This document shows, in pieces, positions 53,461 to 62,916 of a stretch of 64,000 bases of DNA. Position 1 is the first letter of the stretch. The number at the start of each line of letters is the position of its first letter. The notes under the pieces are model-generated. The model was given only the letters and a program-made list of their open reading frames with translations, had not been told where the DNA came from and did no database searches. The stretch is from JBLXBZ01 sp048265185. GTDB taxonomy: Bacteria; Pseudomonadota; Alphaproteobacteria; Rhizobiales; Stappiaceae. A program made the position numbers and the translations under genes. The stretch is from positions 194,250 through 258,249 of the forward strand of contig JBLXBZ010000004.1 of the NCBI GenBank assembly GCA_048265185.1, read 5' to 3'.

Positions 53461-53490
53461 AGTGGCGGCCTATCAGGTCGCCGCTTTCGT
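53461..53490 (+). terminator. Terminator of the enoyl-CoA hydratase gene
   Basis: A ten-pair stem (AGTGGCGGCC with GGTCGCCGCT, two G-T wobbles) around TATCA, followed by TTTCGTTT. It lies 60 bp after the stop. Confidence 0.6.
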
Positions 53491-53541
53491 TTGATTAAGT
53501 TGGCGTCAGTTGTTTGCAGTGTAAATTGTTGACGACGCCCG

Positions 53542-53570
53542 TTGACTTAATCACGATCGGACCAGGTAAT
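53542..53570 (+). promoter_or_regulatory. Possible rpsT promoter
   Basis: TTGACT and GGTAAT are spaced by 17 bases, 25 bp upstream of the rpsT start. The -35 is good but the -10 is weak. Confidence 0.35.
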
Positions 53571-53594
53571 TCTCTTTACGGATCAGGACAGACC

Positions 53595-53861
53595 ATGGCC
53601 AATACACCCTCGGCCAAGAAGGCGGCGCGTAAAATCGAACGTCGCACGGCCACAAACAAGGCCCGTCGCAGCCGCGTGCGCACTTTCTTGCGTAAGGTTG
53701 AAGAAGCAATCGCTTCTGGAGACCAAGCTGTTGCCAACGAGGCGTTCAAAGCTGCACAGCCTGAGCTGATGCGGGCGGTTTCCAAAGGCGTCTACCATAC
53801 CAATATGGCGTCGCGGAAAATCTCTCGTCTCAATTCACGGATCAAAGCCATCGGCGCGTGA
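53595..53861 (+). CDS. rpsT: 30S ribosomal protein S20
   Basis: An 88-residue, Lys/Arg-rich helical protein that binds 16S rRNA early in 30S assembly. The start MANTPSAKKAARKIERR and the end HTNMASRKISRLNSRIKAIG are diagnostic. The ATG at 53595 is preceded by AGGA; the frame is open 27 codons upstream, but that part is not coding-like. It ends in a classical terminator and is followed by a 1.2-kb non-coding region before dnaA. Confidence 0.97.
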   Translation: MANTPSAKKAARKIERRTATNKARRSRVRTFLRKVEEAIASGDQAVANEAFKAAQPELMRAVSKGVYHTNMASRKISRLNSRIKAIGA

Positions 53862-53886
53862 GCGACCGAAAACTTTGCCTAAAATT

Positions 53887-53911
53887 AACCCGGCCAATGG
53901 CCGGGTTTTTT
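53887..53911 (+). terminator. Terminator of rpsT
   Basis: A perfect nine-pair stem AACCCGGCC/GGCCGGGTT with loop AAT, running into TTTTTT. It lies 26 bp after the rpsT stop. Confidence 0.92.
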
Positions 53912-55113
53912 GTTGATTTTTTTCTGTGAACCTTTTTCTGGCAAATATTCAACCGATTCTATACACTTTAAAGTTGCGTAAAATAATTCATCTACTTGGC
54001 AAATTTTATTTATATATATCAAAAACATAGCTATATGACGAATGTGCAACCTCCCAGAGAATAGGATTCGATAGCTGTCAAGGACAACATTCTAAATTTT
54101 TTTTGAGCGCCTATTTGAAACTGTCAAATCCATAAAGAAGCCCGTAAAAAACATTGAGTCCAAACGCGTTCCCGCAATTGCTCACATGGTGAGAAAAATC
54201 GACTCGCGCCCCCTGTTGGGAGTTTGTTGGCTTCATGCTGTTGCGAGGCTTGAACGGCCTGTGTATGGTCATTTTATCGGAAAATTATCTGCACTTATCG
54301 AGTAATAATGATCAAACGTCTTTACAGGTAGAAAATCATGCGATTTTTTGTAAATTTAAATTTTATCAATAATTTTGCTAAACTCTCAAAAGTATAGCTT
54401 CTACATCCTAAATCAATTTACTCTTTAAATTAATAATCCAGATTTCAGCATATTTCTTCAATGCCATACAAGAAAAACCTTGCCGTTACTTGCGCGCAGG
54501 CGGTGATTTTCTTTGTTTTCGTTTAGGTTAAATGAAAAGAAAAGGCAGTTTATTGACAAGATCGATGGGTGCGAGGGAAGAGCGGACAATGAACAAACGA
54601 CGGCGCATCTAATTTGCCGTCAAATGTTTTCGGATTGAGAGAAATGGCTAACCAGAGAGACGACCATGAAGATGATTGGATGTAAGCTGGTTGAGAAAAA
54701 AGACGGGACAAGGAGAGCACAGGTGAACATTCGCGTATCACGTCAAAAACGCCCAACTGCGGCTTCTTTTTCCAAAAAGGGCTTGACCGCAGCCGCACAA
54801 TCCATTTTCTGTGCCGCTCCCTAGCCGTTCATAAGCAGACGGCGGCGTCTTGAAAAGATCAGGCGAATTTGTCTTGGAGGACCTTCTCAAATTCATCCGT
54901 TTGGATGGCTGAGCCCCAAAGACGGCTCCACTCGGTCTGATTTTAAATAAAGCGTCTCGCAGAAATGAGTTCTGAAAGGCGTGAATTTAAAACCTCCGCA
55001 TAGGGCGGATATGAAACATTAACGTGGAGAACTTTCTCCGCGAAGAATTCTGTCGCTTCAAGCGACCAATCACGAGCCGGATTTACGGCTAAATATTAAG
55101 ACGATGAGCGACT
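53912..55113. other. 1.2-kb AT-rich region between rpsT and dnaA
   Basis: It holds no gene I can support. The core (about 53940-54540) is very AT-rich, with runs such as TTATTTATATATATC, and includes a CTCAC-ATG-GTGAG dyad at 54181. I looked for consensus DnaA boxes (TTATNCACA) on both strands and found none, so it should not be called oriC from this evidence; many alphaproteobacterial origins lie near hemE instead. A 52-codon plus-strand frame at 54666-54824 lacks a good ribosome binding site. The long spacer probably holds the dnaA promoter and its control sites. Confidence 0.5.
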
Positions 55114-55155
55114 GTGGCGGATCGCTCGCAAATAGGACAGAGGCGACTATCAGGC

Positions 55156-56649
55156 ATGGCTATTCAGGAAATCGCAAGCAGTGAACATGATGCTGGGCAC
55201 GCCCCGGAGCAATGGGCGCGCGTGAAGAAACGGCTGCGAGCGGAGCTTGGAGAAGATGTATTCAGCAGCTGGTTCGCTAGGGTCGATCTTGAAGGTCAAG
55301 ACGACGGCACCGTTCGGCTTTCCGTTCCCACGCGCTTCCTCAAACAGTGGATTCAGTCTCACTACCGTGAGCGGCTAATGGGATTATGGAAACGTGAATG
55401 CGATGACGTTCATCGCATCGAATTGACGGTGCGCGGCGCCATTCGTCCCAGATCTCCAGCGCCATCCGCCGCTAAAACCGCCCCTCGCCATTTCGCAGAT
55501 TCGCCTCGCCCAGTCGCCATCTCTAGCGCTCAACGCGCGAACCAACCGCAAGTCGGCGCCGCGCCGGCGCCCGCCAACAGCAACGCCTCCTTCCCGGAAG
55601 TCGCGCGTAATGTGCTTGAGGGCGCGGCGCTCGATCCCAAATACACATTCACTTCATTTGTCGAGGGCGAATCCAACGCCCTCGCCCTTGCGGCAGCAAA
55701 ACAAGTGGCGGCCGGCGGACCCGTGACGTTCAATCCGCTTTATTTGCATGCGGCGGTTGGTCTTGGCAAAACGCACCTCATGCAAGCCGTGGCCGTTCAG
55801 GCGCGCAATGAAGGCCGGCGAGTGCTTTACCTCACCGCCGAACATTTCATGTATCGTTTTGTCGCCGCGCTGAAAGCTCAATCGGCGCTGGCGTTCAAAG
55901 AAACGCTTCGCGCCATTGATCTGCTGCTCATCGACGACATGCAATTCCTCCATGGAAAACAGATTCAGCAGGAATTTTGCCATACGCTGAACGCGTTAAT
56001 TGACGGCGCGCGCCAAGTTATCGTCGCCGCCGATCGCGCGCCTTCGGAATTGGAGAGCCTGGACGATCGCGTGCGCTCGCGGCTGGCCGGCGGGTTGGTC
56101 GTCGGCATTTGCGAGCCGGATTACGCCCTGCGCCGGGCGATCATCGCCCAGCGCGTTGCCGCCACGCGCAAATCCTATCCAAATTTCACGGTTCCCGACG
56201 ACGTGATCGATTTCGTCGCCCGCAGCGTCACAGCTTCCGGACGCGACCTTGAAGGCGCGCTGAACCGACTCGTCGCCCATAACCAATTGACAAATCAGCC
56301 GGTCACCCAGGAAATGGCCGAAAACACGCTGCGCGACCTCATTCGCACCAACGAGCCGCGCCGGGTGAAAATTGAAGAAATCCAACGCGTGGTGTCCAAA
56401 CACTATAACGTCACCAAGGCTGATCTTCTGTCGGCGCGACGCACCCGAACCATCGTTCGCCCTCGGCAAATAGCCATGTATCTATCAAAGATGATGACGC
56501 CCCGCTCTCTGCCGGAAATCGGCCGGCGCTTCGGCAACCGTGATCACACCACCGTTCTTCACGCCGTACGCAAGATCGAGGAGCTTGCGAAAGCCGATAC
56601 GGTTCTTTCCCAGGAAATCGAGCTCTTGAAGCGGATGCTGGACACTTAA
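55156..56649 (+). CDS. dnaA: Chromosomal replication initiator DnaA
   Basis: About 497 residues. Domain I (QWARVKKRLRAELGEDVFSS) is followed by a Pro/Ala-rich linker (domain II, about 95-150). The AAA+ domain III has Walker A HAAVGLGKTHLMQA near residue 200 and Walker B LLLIDDMQFLHGK. The DNA-binding domain IV has the DnaA signature GNRDHTTVLHAVRKIEEL near the end. ATG 55156 is chosen; a GTG at 55114 would add 14 residues. It is followed by a 14-bp hairpin and dnaN. Confidence 0.96.
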   Translation: MAIQEIASSEHDAGHAPEQWARVKKRLRAELGEDVFSSWFARVDLEGQDDGTVRLSVPTRFLKQWIQSHYRERLMGLWKRECDDVHRIELTVRGAIRPRSPAPSAAKTAPRHFADSPRPVAISSAQRANQPQVGAAPAPANSNASFPEVARNVLEGAALDPKYTFTSFVEGESNALALAAAKQVAAGGPVTFNPLYLHAAVGLGKTHLMQAVAVQARNEGRRVLYLTAEHFMYRFVAALKAQSALAFKETLRAIDLLLIDDMQFLHGKQIQQEFCHTLNALIDGARQVIVAADRAPSELESLDDRVRSRLAGGLVVGICEPDYALRRAIIAQRVAATRKSYPNFTVPDDVIDFVARSVTASGRDLEGALNRLVAHNQLTNQPVTQEMAENTLRDLIRTNEPRRVKIEEIQRVVSKHYNVTKADLLSARRTRTIVRPRQIAMYLSKMMTPRSLPEIGRRFGNRDHTTVLHAVRKIEELAKADTVLSQEIELLKRMLDT

Positions 56650-56664
56650 ACCCAGCTTAAAAAT

Positions 56665-56705
56665 CAGAAAATCAAGGGATTCTTCGTCGCCCCCTTGATT
56701 TTCTG
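56665..56705 (+). terminator. Hairpin between dnaA and dnaN
   Basis: A perfect 14-bp stem (left arm CAGAAAATCAAGGG) with a 13-base loop, 16 bp after the dnaA stop. There is no T-run beyond the stem itself. It may terminate or attenuate transcription, separating dnaA from dnaN. Confidence 0.6.
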
Positions 56706-56798
56706 TCTCGTTGAAGGCAATTTCTTGTCCCGCTCTTCAGAGCGCTCCAGTTAAATTTCGCAGCCATATAGGCTGCAGTTTCACCGACGGATGCCCCC

Positions 56799-57917
56799 AT
56801 GAAAGTGACTCTTGAGCGGACCGATCTCCTGAAGTCCCTGACCCATGTTCATCGTGTCGTGGAGCGTCGTAATACGATCCCGATATTGTCGAACGTTTTG
56901 CTGCGCACCCAAGGGGGGGAGCTTCTCCTGAAAGCCACGGACCTTGATCTGGAAATTTCAGAGACCGTGCCGGCAATGGTGGAGCAACCAGGAGCCACCA
57001 CAGTTCCCGCCCATATGATTTACGACATCGTTCGCAAGCTTCCGGACGGCGCGCAGGTGGTTTTAGAAACCTCCAGCGACAACGCCACTTTGGAAATTCG
57101 CGCCGGACGCTCGCGTTTCGCGCTGCAAATGTTGCCTGAATCCGATTTTCCCGATTTGACCGCCGGGGAGTTTACGCACAGCTTCACCCTGACGGCGCGC
57201 GATATACGCAAGATCGTTGATTGCACCCAATTCGCAATTTCGACGGAAGAAACGCGTTATTACCTGAACGGAATTTACTTCCACACGGTGACGGGGGAAA
57301 ACGGCGAGAAATTTCGCGGCGTCTCAACAGATGGTCACCGTCTAGCCCAGTCGGAGGTTCCGGCTCCGAACGGCGCCATGGGCATGCCTGGCGTGATTGT
57401 GCCGCGCAAAACCGTTGGTGAAATTCAAAAGCTTCTGGAAGATCTCGACGCGGAAGTGAACATCGAGATTTCAGAAATTAAAATCCGGATTTCAACCAAG
57501 AACGTGGTGATGACCTCGAAACTCATCGATGGAACCTTCCCTGACTACGGACGCGTCATTCCGCAAAACAACGACAAGCTTTTGCGCATTGATCGCGACG
57601 AGTTCAAGGAAGCCGTCGACCGCGTTTCAACAATCTCTTCCGAGCGCGGCCGCGCAGTGAAGCTCACTCTCTCCGAAGGCCGCCTCATATTAACGGTGAC
57701 AAATCCGGATTCAGGCAGCGCCACGGAAGAACTGGCCGTAGAATATGACGACGAGCCATTGGAGATTGGCTTCAACTCCAAGTACCTTCTCGACATTTCC
57801 GCCCAGCTGTCACGTGACACCACCTTATTTCGTTTGGCGGACGCCGGCGCGCCAACGCTCATTCAGGACGATGGCGACGACGACGCGCTCTATGTGCTTA
57901 TGCCAATGCGGGTGTAG
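56799..57917 (+). CDS. dnaN: DNA polymerase III beta subunit (sliding clamp)
   Basis: A 372-residue clamp protein that encircles DNA and tethers polymerase III. Three clamp domains of about 120 residues are visible: the start VERRNTIPILSNVLLRTQGG, the centre TRYYLNGIYFHT and FRGVSTDGHRLAQSEVP, and the end LFRLADAGAPTLIQDDGDDD with the final YVLMPMRV. The length is normal. It lies 149 bp after dnaA and 115 bp before recF. Confidence 0.97.
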   Translation: MKVTLERTDLLKSLTHVHRVVERRNTIPILSNVLLRTQGGELLLKATDLDLEISETVPAMVEQPGATTVPAHMIYDIVRKLPDGAQVVLETSSDNATLEIRAGRSRFALQMLPESDFPDLTAGEFTHSFTLTARDIRKIVDCTQFAISTEETRYYLNGIYFHTVTGENGEKFRGVSTDGHRLAQSEVPAPNGAMGMPGVIVPRKTVGEIQKLLEDLDAEVNIEISEIKIRISTKNVVMTSKLIDGTFPDYGRVIPQNNDKLLRIDRDEFKEAVDRVSTISSERGRAVKLTLSEGRLILTVTNPDSGSATEELAVEYDDEPLEIGFNSKYLLDISAQLSRDTTLFRLADAGAPTLIQDDGDDDALYVLMPMRV

Positions 57918-58032
57918 GCTGCCCCCCGCAGCCCAAATTTTCGATTTATTCCACCCCGCCCGGCCACGTTCTTCAAAGACCGCCGGGCGCGGAATTTTGA
58001 CCATAAAGCCTCATGCGGAAAGCCTCTTTTGA

Positions 58033-59184
58033 ATGGCCGCGCCCGCTGAAGTCGCGCTACGGCGCCTGACGCTCACCAACTTTCGAAATTATCAAAGCGC
58101 CAGCTTGAGCATAAGCGCTCGGCTTGTGGCCTTTGTCGGCGCCAATGGCGCGGGAAAAACCAACCTGCTTGAGGCAATATCGCTTTTGACCGCAGGCAGA
58201 GGTCTTCGCCGCGCCGCCCTCGCCGATCTGACCCGCAAACTCATTGATCCCCCGCAGCCTGAACGGAACATGAGCTGGGCTCTTTCAGCTCAAGTGGACA
58301 GCATCGTCGGCGAAACCCGAATCGGCACGGGGCACACCCCTGAGGGAGGCCGAAAAATCCGTATTGACGGCGCCGACGCCCGTTCTTCCGAAGCCCTGCT
58401 TGAATATTTGCGCGTTCTTTGGCTTATCCCAGCCATGGACGGCCTTTTCACCGGCGCCGCAGGCGACCGGCGCAGATTTCTGGACCGGCTCGTTTTGGCG
58501 ATTGACCCCGGTCATGGGCGCCGGGTCGCCGATCTGGAGAAGGCGCTGCGCCAGCGCAATCGTTGCCTGGCGGACAATATGGACGCACGCGTTCTTGACG
58601 CAATTGAAGCGCAAGTCGCCAGCCTCGGCGTTTGCGTCGCCCTCGCGCGGCGCGAATCCGTAGCTCTCCTGCAAACCCGCATCGCCGCTCAGTCAGGACT
58701 GGGCCTTCCCTTTCCCCAGGCGGGCGTCGCCCTTGAAGGAAGCTTCGAGCGCGAGGCGGATAATTTTCCCGCCAGCGATCTTGAGGATCGTTTCGCCGGG
58801 CTTTTGGCCCGCAATAGAGGCAGGGACAGAGCCGCCGGGCGCACCCTTGAAGGCCCGCATCGCAGCGATCTCGTCGTGACCCATCTTGCGAAGAAAATGC
58901 CTGCGGCCATGGCTTCCACCGGAGAACAAAAAGCGCTTCTAATCGGGCTTGTTTTGGCCCATGCTGAGCTTGCCGCCAGCGTGTCGGGAATGACGCCGAT
59001 CTTGCTTCTGGACGAGGTGGCGGCGCACCTGGATCCAGAACGCCGCGCCGCTTTATTTTCACGTCTTGACGATTTGGGATTACAAGTGTTCATGACGGGA
59101 ACGGACAAAGCGCTCTTTGTTGATTTGCCGCAAAGCGCAGAGATTTTCACCGTCTCCGACAATGACGTCTCCAGCTCTTCTTAG
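58033..59184 (+). CDS. recF: DNA replication and repair protein RecF
   Basis: A 383-residue SMC-like ATPase that helps load RecA at gaps. Walker A is FVGANGAGKTNLLEAIS near residues 34-50, the RecF N-terminus LTLTNFRNYQSA is present, and the C-terminal signature/Walker B are STGEQKALLIGLVLAHAE and ILLLDEVAAHLDPERR. It is in the standard dnaA-dnaN-recF order. A LysE-type gene follows 9 bp later, in place of direct linkage to gyrB. Confidence 0.95.
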   Translation: MAAPAEVALRRLTLTNFRNYQSASLSISARLVAFVGANGAGKTNLLEAISLLTAGRGLRRAALADLTRKLIDPPQPERNMSWALSAQVDSIVGETRIGTGHTPEGGRKIRIDGADARSSEALLEYLRVLWLIPAMDGLFTGAAGDRRRFLDRLVLAIDPGHGRRVADLEKALRQRNRCLADNMDARVLDAIEAQVASLGVCVALARRESVALLQTRIAAQSGLGLPFPQAGVALEGSFEREADNFPASDLEDRFAGLLARNRGRDRAAGRTLEGPHRSDLVVTHLAKKMPAAMASTGEQKALLIGLVLAHAELAASVSGMTPILLLDEVAAHLDPERRAALFSRLDDLGLQVFMTGTDKALFVDLPQSAEIFTVSDNDVSSSS

Positions 59185-59193
59185 GTAGCCGCC

Positions 59194-59808
59194 ATGGATT
59201 TAACCAATCTGTTTTTCTTCGCCGCGGCGCTTTTCGTAGCGGCGGCCTCTCCAGGACCTGGGATTATCGCGCTCGTCGCCCGGGTTTTAGCTCGAGGCGC
59301 ACGTGAATGCGCGGCGTTCAGCCTTGGAATCGTCGCAGGCGATCTTGTCTGGCTAACAGTTGCTATCGCCGGCCTCGCCGCCATTGCAAAATTATTCGCA
59401 GGCGTTTTCCTCGCGATCAAATTCGCCGGCGCCGCCTATCTGATCTATCTCGCCGTGAAAATGTGGCGCGCCGAACCCGCCGCCATGGAGCTACCCGAGG
59501 CGGAACGCTTTGGCGGCTCTTTCCGCCGCCTCATTGGCGGCCTCACCCTGACTCTGGGCAATCCCAAGCCAATGGTGTTCTATCTCGCGCTTTTGCCCAA
59601 CATCATTCCTCTTGAGCAAATCACCTGGTGGGACTTCGCCGTCTTGGCCCTTGTCACCGCGATTGTGCTCGCCAGCGTCCTAAGCGGCTACGCTCTACTC
59701 GCCTCAAAAGCGAGACGCTTCTTCGTCAAACCCAAATCCGTTCGCCGGCTAAACCGCGGCGCAAGCCTAATCATGGGCGGCGCGGCCGCCGCAATCATCG
59801 CCAGATAA
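59194..59808 (+). CDS. LysE/RhtB-family exporter
   Basis: A 204-residue inner-membrane protein with about six hydrophobic segments. The family start FAAALFVAAASPGPGIIALV and the later GGLTLTLGNPKPMVFYLAL are diagnostic of the LysE/RhtB amino-acid efflux family. The substrate cannot be told. It sits between recF and gyrB, an insertion into an otherwise common replication cluster, probably read from the recF transcript. Confidence 0.9.
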   Translation: MDLTNLFFFAAALFVAAASPGPGIIALVARVLARGARECAAFSLGIVAGDLVWLTVAIAGLAAIAKLFAGVFLAIKFAGAAYLIYLAVKMWRAEPAAMELPEAERFGGSFRRLIGGLTLTLGNPKPMVFYLALLPNIIPLEQITWWDFAVLALVTAIVLASVLSGYALLASKARRFFVKPKSVRRLNRGASLIMGGAAAAIIAR

Positions 59809-59960
59809 TCTGATAAAAACGCCCCCATGGCTTAAAAAAGACGGTTTTTCCGACGATTGTAGCGTTAACTTCAGTTCATGCGAGTCGGTCTGGTTGAACC
59901 ATCGGCTGAACCCCGTATAACGGACTGACCTTTAGAAAATCCAACTGTGAAGTGATTCGG

Positions 59961-62414
59961 ATGAGTGATACATCGACCTCAGAACAAACGCCTCCTGCAA
60001 CCGCCAACGGAGCGGAGGAATATGGAGCCGACTCCATCAAGGTTCTGAAAGGTCTGGACGCCGTTCGCAAACGCCCCGGCATGTATATCGGCGACACCGA
60101 TGACGGCTCAGGACTTCATCACATGGTCTATGAGGTGGTCGACAACGCCATTGACGAAGCGCTCGCCGGGCATGCTGACCATGTGACCGTGACCTTAAAC
60201 GCCGACGGCTCCGTCACCGTATCCGACAATGGCCGCGGCATCCCCACCGCTATTCATACCGAGGAGGGGATCTCCGCCGCGGAAGTCATCATGACCCAAC
60301 TCCATGCGGGCGGAAAATTCGATCAAAACTCCTATAAGGTTTCCGGTGGCCTGCATGGCGTTGGCGTCTCGGTGGTCAACGCCTTGTCCACCACGCTGGA
60401 CCTGCGCATTTGGCGCGACGGCAAAGAGCATTTCATTCGCTTCCACCATGGAGACGCAGAAGGCCCTTTGCAGATCATAGGCGACGCCAATGGCCGCAAG
60501 GGAACGGAAGTGACCTTCACCCCGTCGCCGCAAACTTTCTCTCACGTCGAGTTTGACTATGACACGCTTGAGCACCGTTTGCGCGAGCTCGCCTTCCTGA
60601 ATTCGGGAGCGCGGATCATTCTCACCGATAACCGCGGCGTGGAGTCTCGGTCGGATGAATTATATTACGATGGCGGTCTTGAGGCTTTCGTACGCTATCT
60701 GGACCGGGCCAAGACCCCATTGCTTGAAGCCCCGGTGACCATGCGCGGCGAGCGCGACGACGTCGTCGTTGAAGTCGCCATGTGGTGGAACAGCAGCTAT
60801 CATGAACATGTCGGCTGTTTCACGAACAACATTCCCCAACGGGACGGCGGCACTCATCTAGCCGGGTTTCGCAGCGCCCTGACGCGCCAAATCACAAGCT
60901 ACGCCGATAAATCCGGCCTTTTGAAGCGCGAAAAGGTCAGCCCCACGGGCGACGATTGCCGCGAAGGGCTCACATGCGTCTTGTCCGTCAAAGTTCCCGA
61001 TCCAAAATTTTCGTCGCAAACGAAAGAAAAGCTGGTCTCTTCCGAAGTTAGAACGGTCGTCGAAAATATCGTCAACGAGACGCTCTCCACTTGGCTGGAG
61101 GAAAACCCGGCTCCGGCGAAGACCATAATCGCCAAAGTCGTCGAAGCCGCCTCGGCCCGCGAAGCCGCCCGCAGAGCGCGCGAGCTGACCCGTCGAAAAG
61201 GCGCTCTAGATATAGCTTCCCTGCCGGGAAAGCTCGCCGACTGTCAGGAGCGCGACGCCTCCAAGGCCGAATTATTCCTAGTGGAGGGCGACTCCGCCGG
61301 CGGCTCCGCCAAACAAGGTCGTAGCCGTGAAAATCAGGCGATTTTGCCCCTACGCGGTAAAATTCTCAATGTGGAGCGCGCGCGTTTTGACAAAATGCTC
61401 TCTTCAAATGAAATCGGCACCTTGATCACGGCGCTGGGGACGGGGATCGGTCAGGAAGAGTTCAATATCGAAAAATTGCGCTATCACAAAATCATCATCA
61501 TGACGGATGCTGACGTTGACGGCGCCCACATCCGCACCCTGCTGCTCACTTTCTTCTTCCGTCAAATGCCCGCCTTGCTTGAGAACGGTTATATCTATAT
61601 CGCCCAACCTCCGCTTTATAAGGTCAAGCGCGGCCAATCAGAGCAATATCTGAAAGATCAGACCGCCCTTGAAGATTACTTAATCAGCTGCGGTCTTGAC
61701 GAGGCGTCCCTGACCCTCGCCAATGGAGAAGTTCGCACTGGCCCGGACCTTCTAAGCGTTGTTGAAAAAGCCCGTTCGCTCTCCACGACCCTCAACGGCC
61801 TGCATTCACGCTACAATCGTGAAGTTGTCGAACAAGCGGCTATCGCCGGCGCTTTAAACCCAGAAACGCTGCATAACCGAGAAAAAGCAGCCGAAGCCGC
61901 CGAGTATGTGGCCCGCCGCTTGGACATATTAGCCGATGAGTTTGAACGCGGCTGGGTGGGTCACGTTGGGGCTGACGATTCTCTTGTTTTCGAGCGCACG
62001 GTTCGCGGCGTTAAGGAAGTCGCTTTTATCGACGCCGCGCTTCTAGGCTCCGCAGACGCCCGCAAACTAGACAGCCAAAGCGCTCACCTTCAAGAGATTT
62101 ATGGCAAAGCCGCAACTCTTCGGCGCAAGGAGGCCGAAACGATGATTCGCGGCCCTCAAGCAATGCTGGAGACCATGTACGCCGTCGGGCGCAAAGGCAT
62201 CTCCATGCAGCGTTACAAGGGGCTGGGCGAAATGAACGCCAGCCAGCTTTGGGAAACGACCCTTGATCCCAACGTCCGCACGCTCCTTCAAGTGAAAATT
62301 CGAGAAGCGGACGCCGCCGACGACATTTTCACCAAACTCATGGGAGAAGAGGTCGAGCCCCGACGCGCCTTTATTCAGGATAACGCCCTGACTGTTTCAA
62401 ATCTGGACGTCTAA
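59961..62414 (+). CDS. gyrB: DNA gyrase subunit B
   Basis: An 817-residue ATPase subunit of DNA gyrase. The GHKL ATPase site (YEVVDNAIDEALAGHAD; GVGVSVVNALS), the Toprim domain (LVEGDSAGGSAKQGRSRENQ; DADVDGAHIRTLLLTFFF) and the C-terminal RYKGLGEMNASQLWETTLD are all intact. ATG 59961 is chosen; a GTG at 59952 adds three residues. No terminator with a T-run follows, but a nested hairpin lies about 90 bp downstream. Confidence 0.97.
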   Translation: MSDTSTSEQTPPATANGAEEYGADSIKVLKGLDAVRKRPGMYIGDTDDGSGLHHMVYEVVDNAIDEALAGHADHVTVTLNADGSVTVSDNGRGIPTAIHTEEGISAAEVIMTQLHAGGKFDQNSYKVSGGLHGVGVSVVNALSTTLDLRIWRDGKEHFIRFHHGDAEGPLQIIGDANGRKGTEVTFTPSPQTFSHVEFDYDTLEHRLRELAFLNSGARIILTDNRGVESRSDELYYDGGLEAFVRYLDRAKTPLLEAPVTMRGERDDVVVEVAMWWNSSYHEHVGCFTNNIPQRDGGTHLAGFRSALTRQITSYADKSGLLKREKVSPTGDDCREGLTCVLSVKVPDPKFSSQTKEKLVSSEVRTVVENIVNETLSTWLEENPAPAKTIIAKVVEAASAREAARRARELTRRKGALDIASLPGKLADCQERDASKAELFLVEGDSAGGSAKQGRSRENQAILPLRGKILNVERARFDKMLSSNEIGTLITALGTGIGQEEFNIEKLRYHKIIIMTDADVDGAHIRTLLLTFFFRQMPALLENGYIYIAQPPLYKVKRGQSEQYLKDQTALEDYLISCGLDEASLTLANGEVRTGPDLLSVVEKARSLSTTLNGLHSRYNREVVEQAAIAGALNPETLHNREKAAEAAEYVARRLDILADEFERGWVGHVGADDSLVFERTVRGVKEVAFIDAALLGSADARKLDSQSAHLQEIYGKAATLRRKEAETMIRGPQAMLETMYAVGRKGISMQRYKGLGEMNASQLWETTLDPNVRTLLQVKIREADAADDIFTKLMGEEVEPRRAFIQDNALTVSNLDV

Positions 62415-62500
62415 AAACCTTGTAGGGAAGCATATATAATTTCGCCAAGCGCATAAAATTTTGCAAAGCGGCAGCTTGGCATCAACTTGTCTTCATAAAT

Positions 62501-62545
62501 CCCAACAACTTAGCCAGAATCTAACATTCTGTCCAAGTTGTTGGG
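62501..62545. repeat. Nested 45-nt palindrome downstream of gyrB
   Basis: The outer arms CCCAACAACTT and AAGTTGTTGGG (11 bp, perfect) enclose a second hairpin CAGAAT-CTAAC-ATTCTG. It marks the point where gyrB-type DNA ends and gene-poor, differently composed DNA begins. It could be a terminator, an RNA element or a recombination/attachment structure. The rest of the 62415-62916 gap has a further imperfect dyad near 62574-62600 and no gene I can support. Confidence 0.5.
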
Positions 62546-62916
62546 ACATGCGCCTCAACTCGTCCTGAAACAGGTTTTCGGATTTCGAACCGATCCGGAA
62601 AATTGGGCTCCTGCCATTGCCCATCATTCGCTGATCAAGGGCGATACTGGACCACAGCGGGCATTCGACCGATACTCTGCATGCTATATTGCAACCCGGC
62701 AAAGCTGCTATTCGCTCCAGGGAGCTTTGTCAGCACCTAGACCGGAACTCTCCTGAGATACGCTTGATAATGCCAATACGCAGTTTGACTCGCTGACTAG
62801 AGTCAGAAAGCAAGTGCAGATTTGGTTGTTTTTGGCGCCGCTTTGCACGTCCGAGGTTTATGTGCAGCGCTTGTCACCTTAAGGTGCGCACAAAGATTTT
62901 TTTGAGGTGAGCCAGT

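Noticed and set aside
54666..54824. 52-codon plus-strand ORF in the rpsT-dnaA gap
   Set aside because: Weak ribosome binding site, no recognisable family and AT-rich surroundings; left only as a remark.
53912..55113. Chromosomal origin oriC
   Set aside because: No consensus DnaA box found on either strand; position next to dnaA alone is not evidence in alphaproteobacteria.
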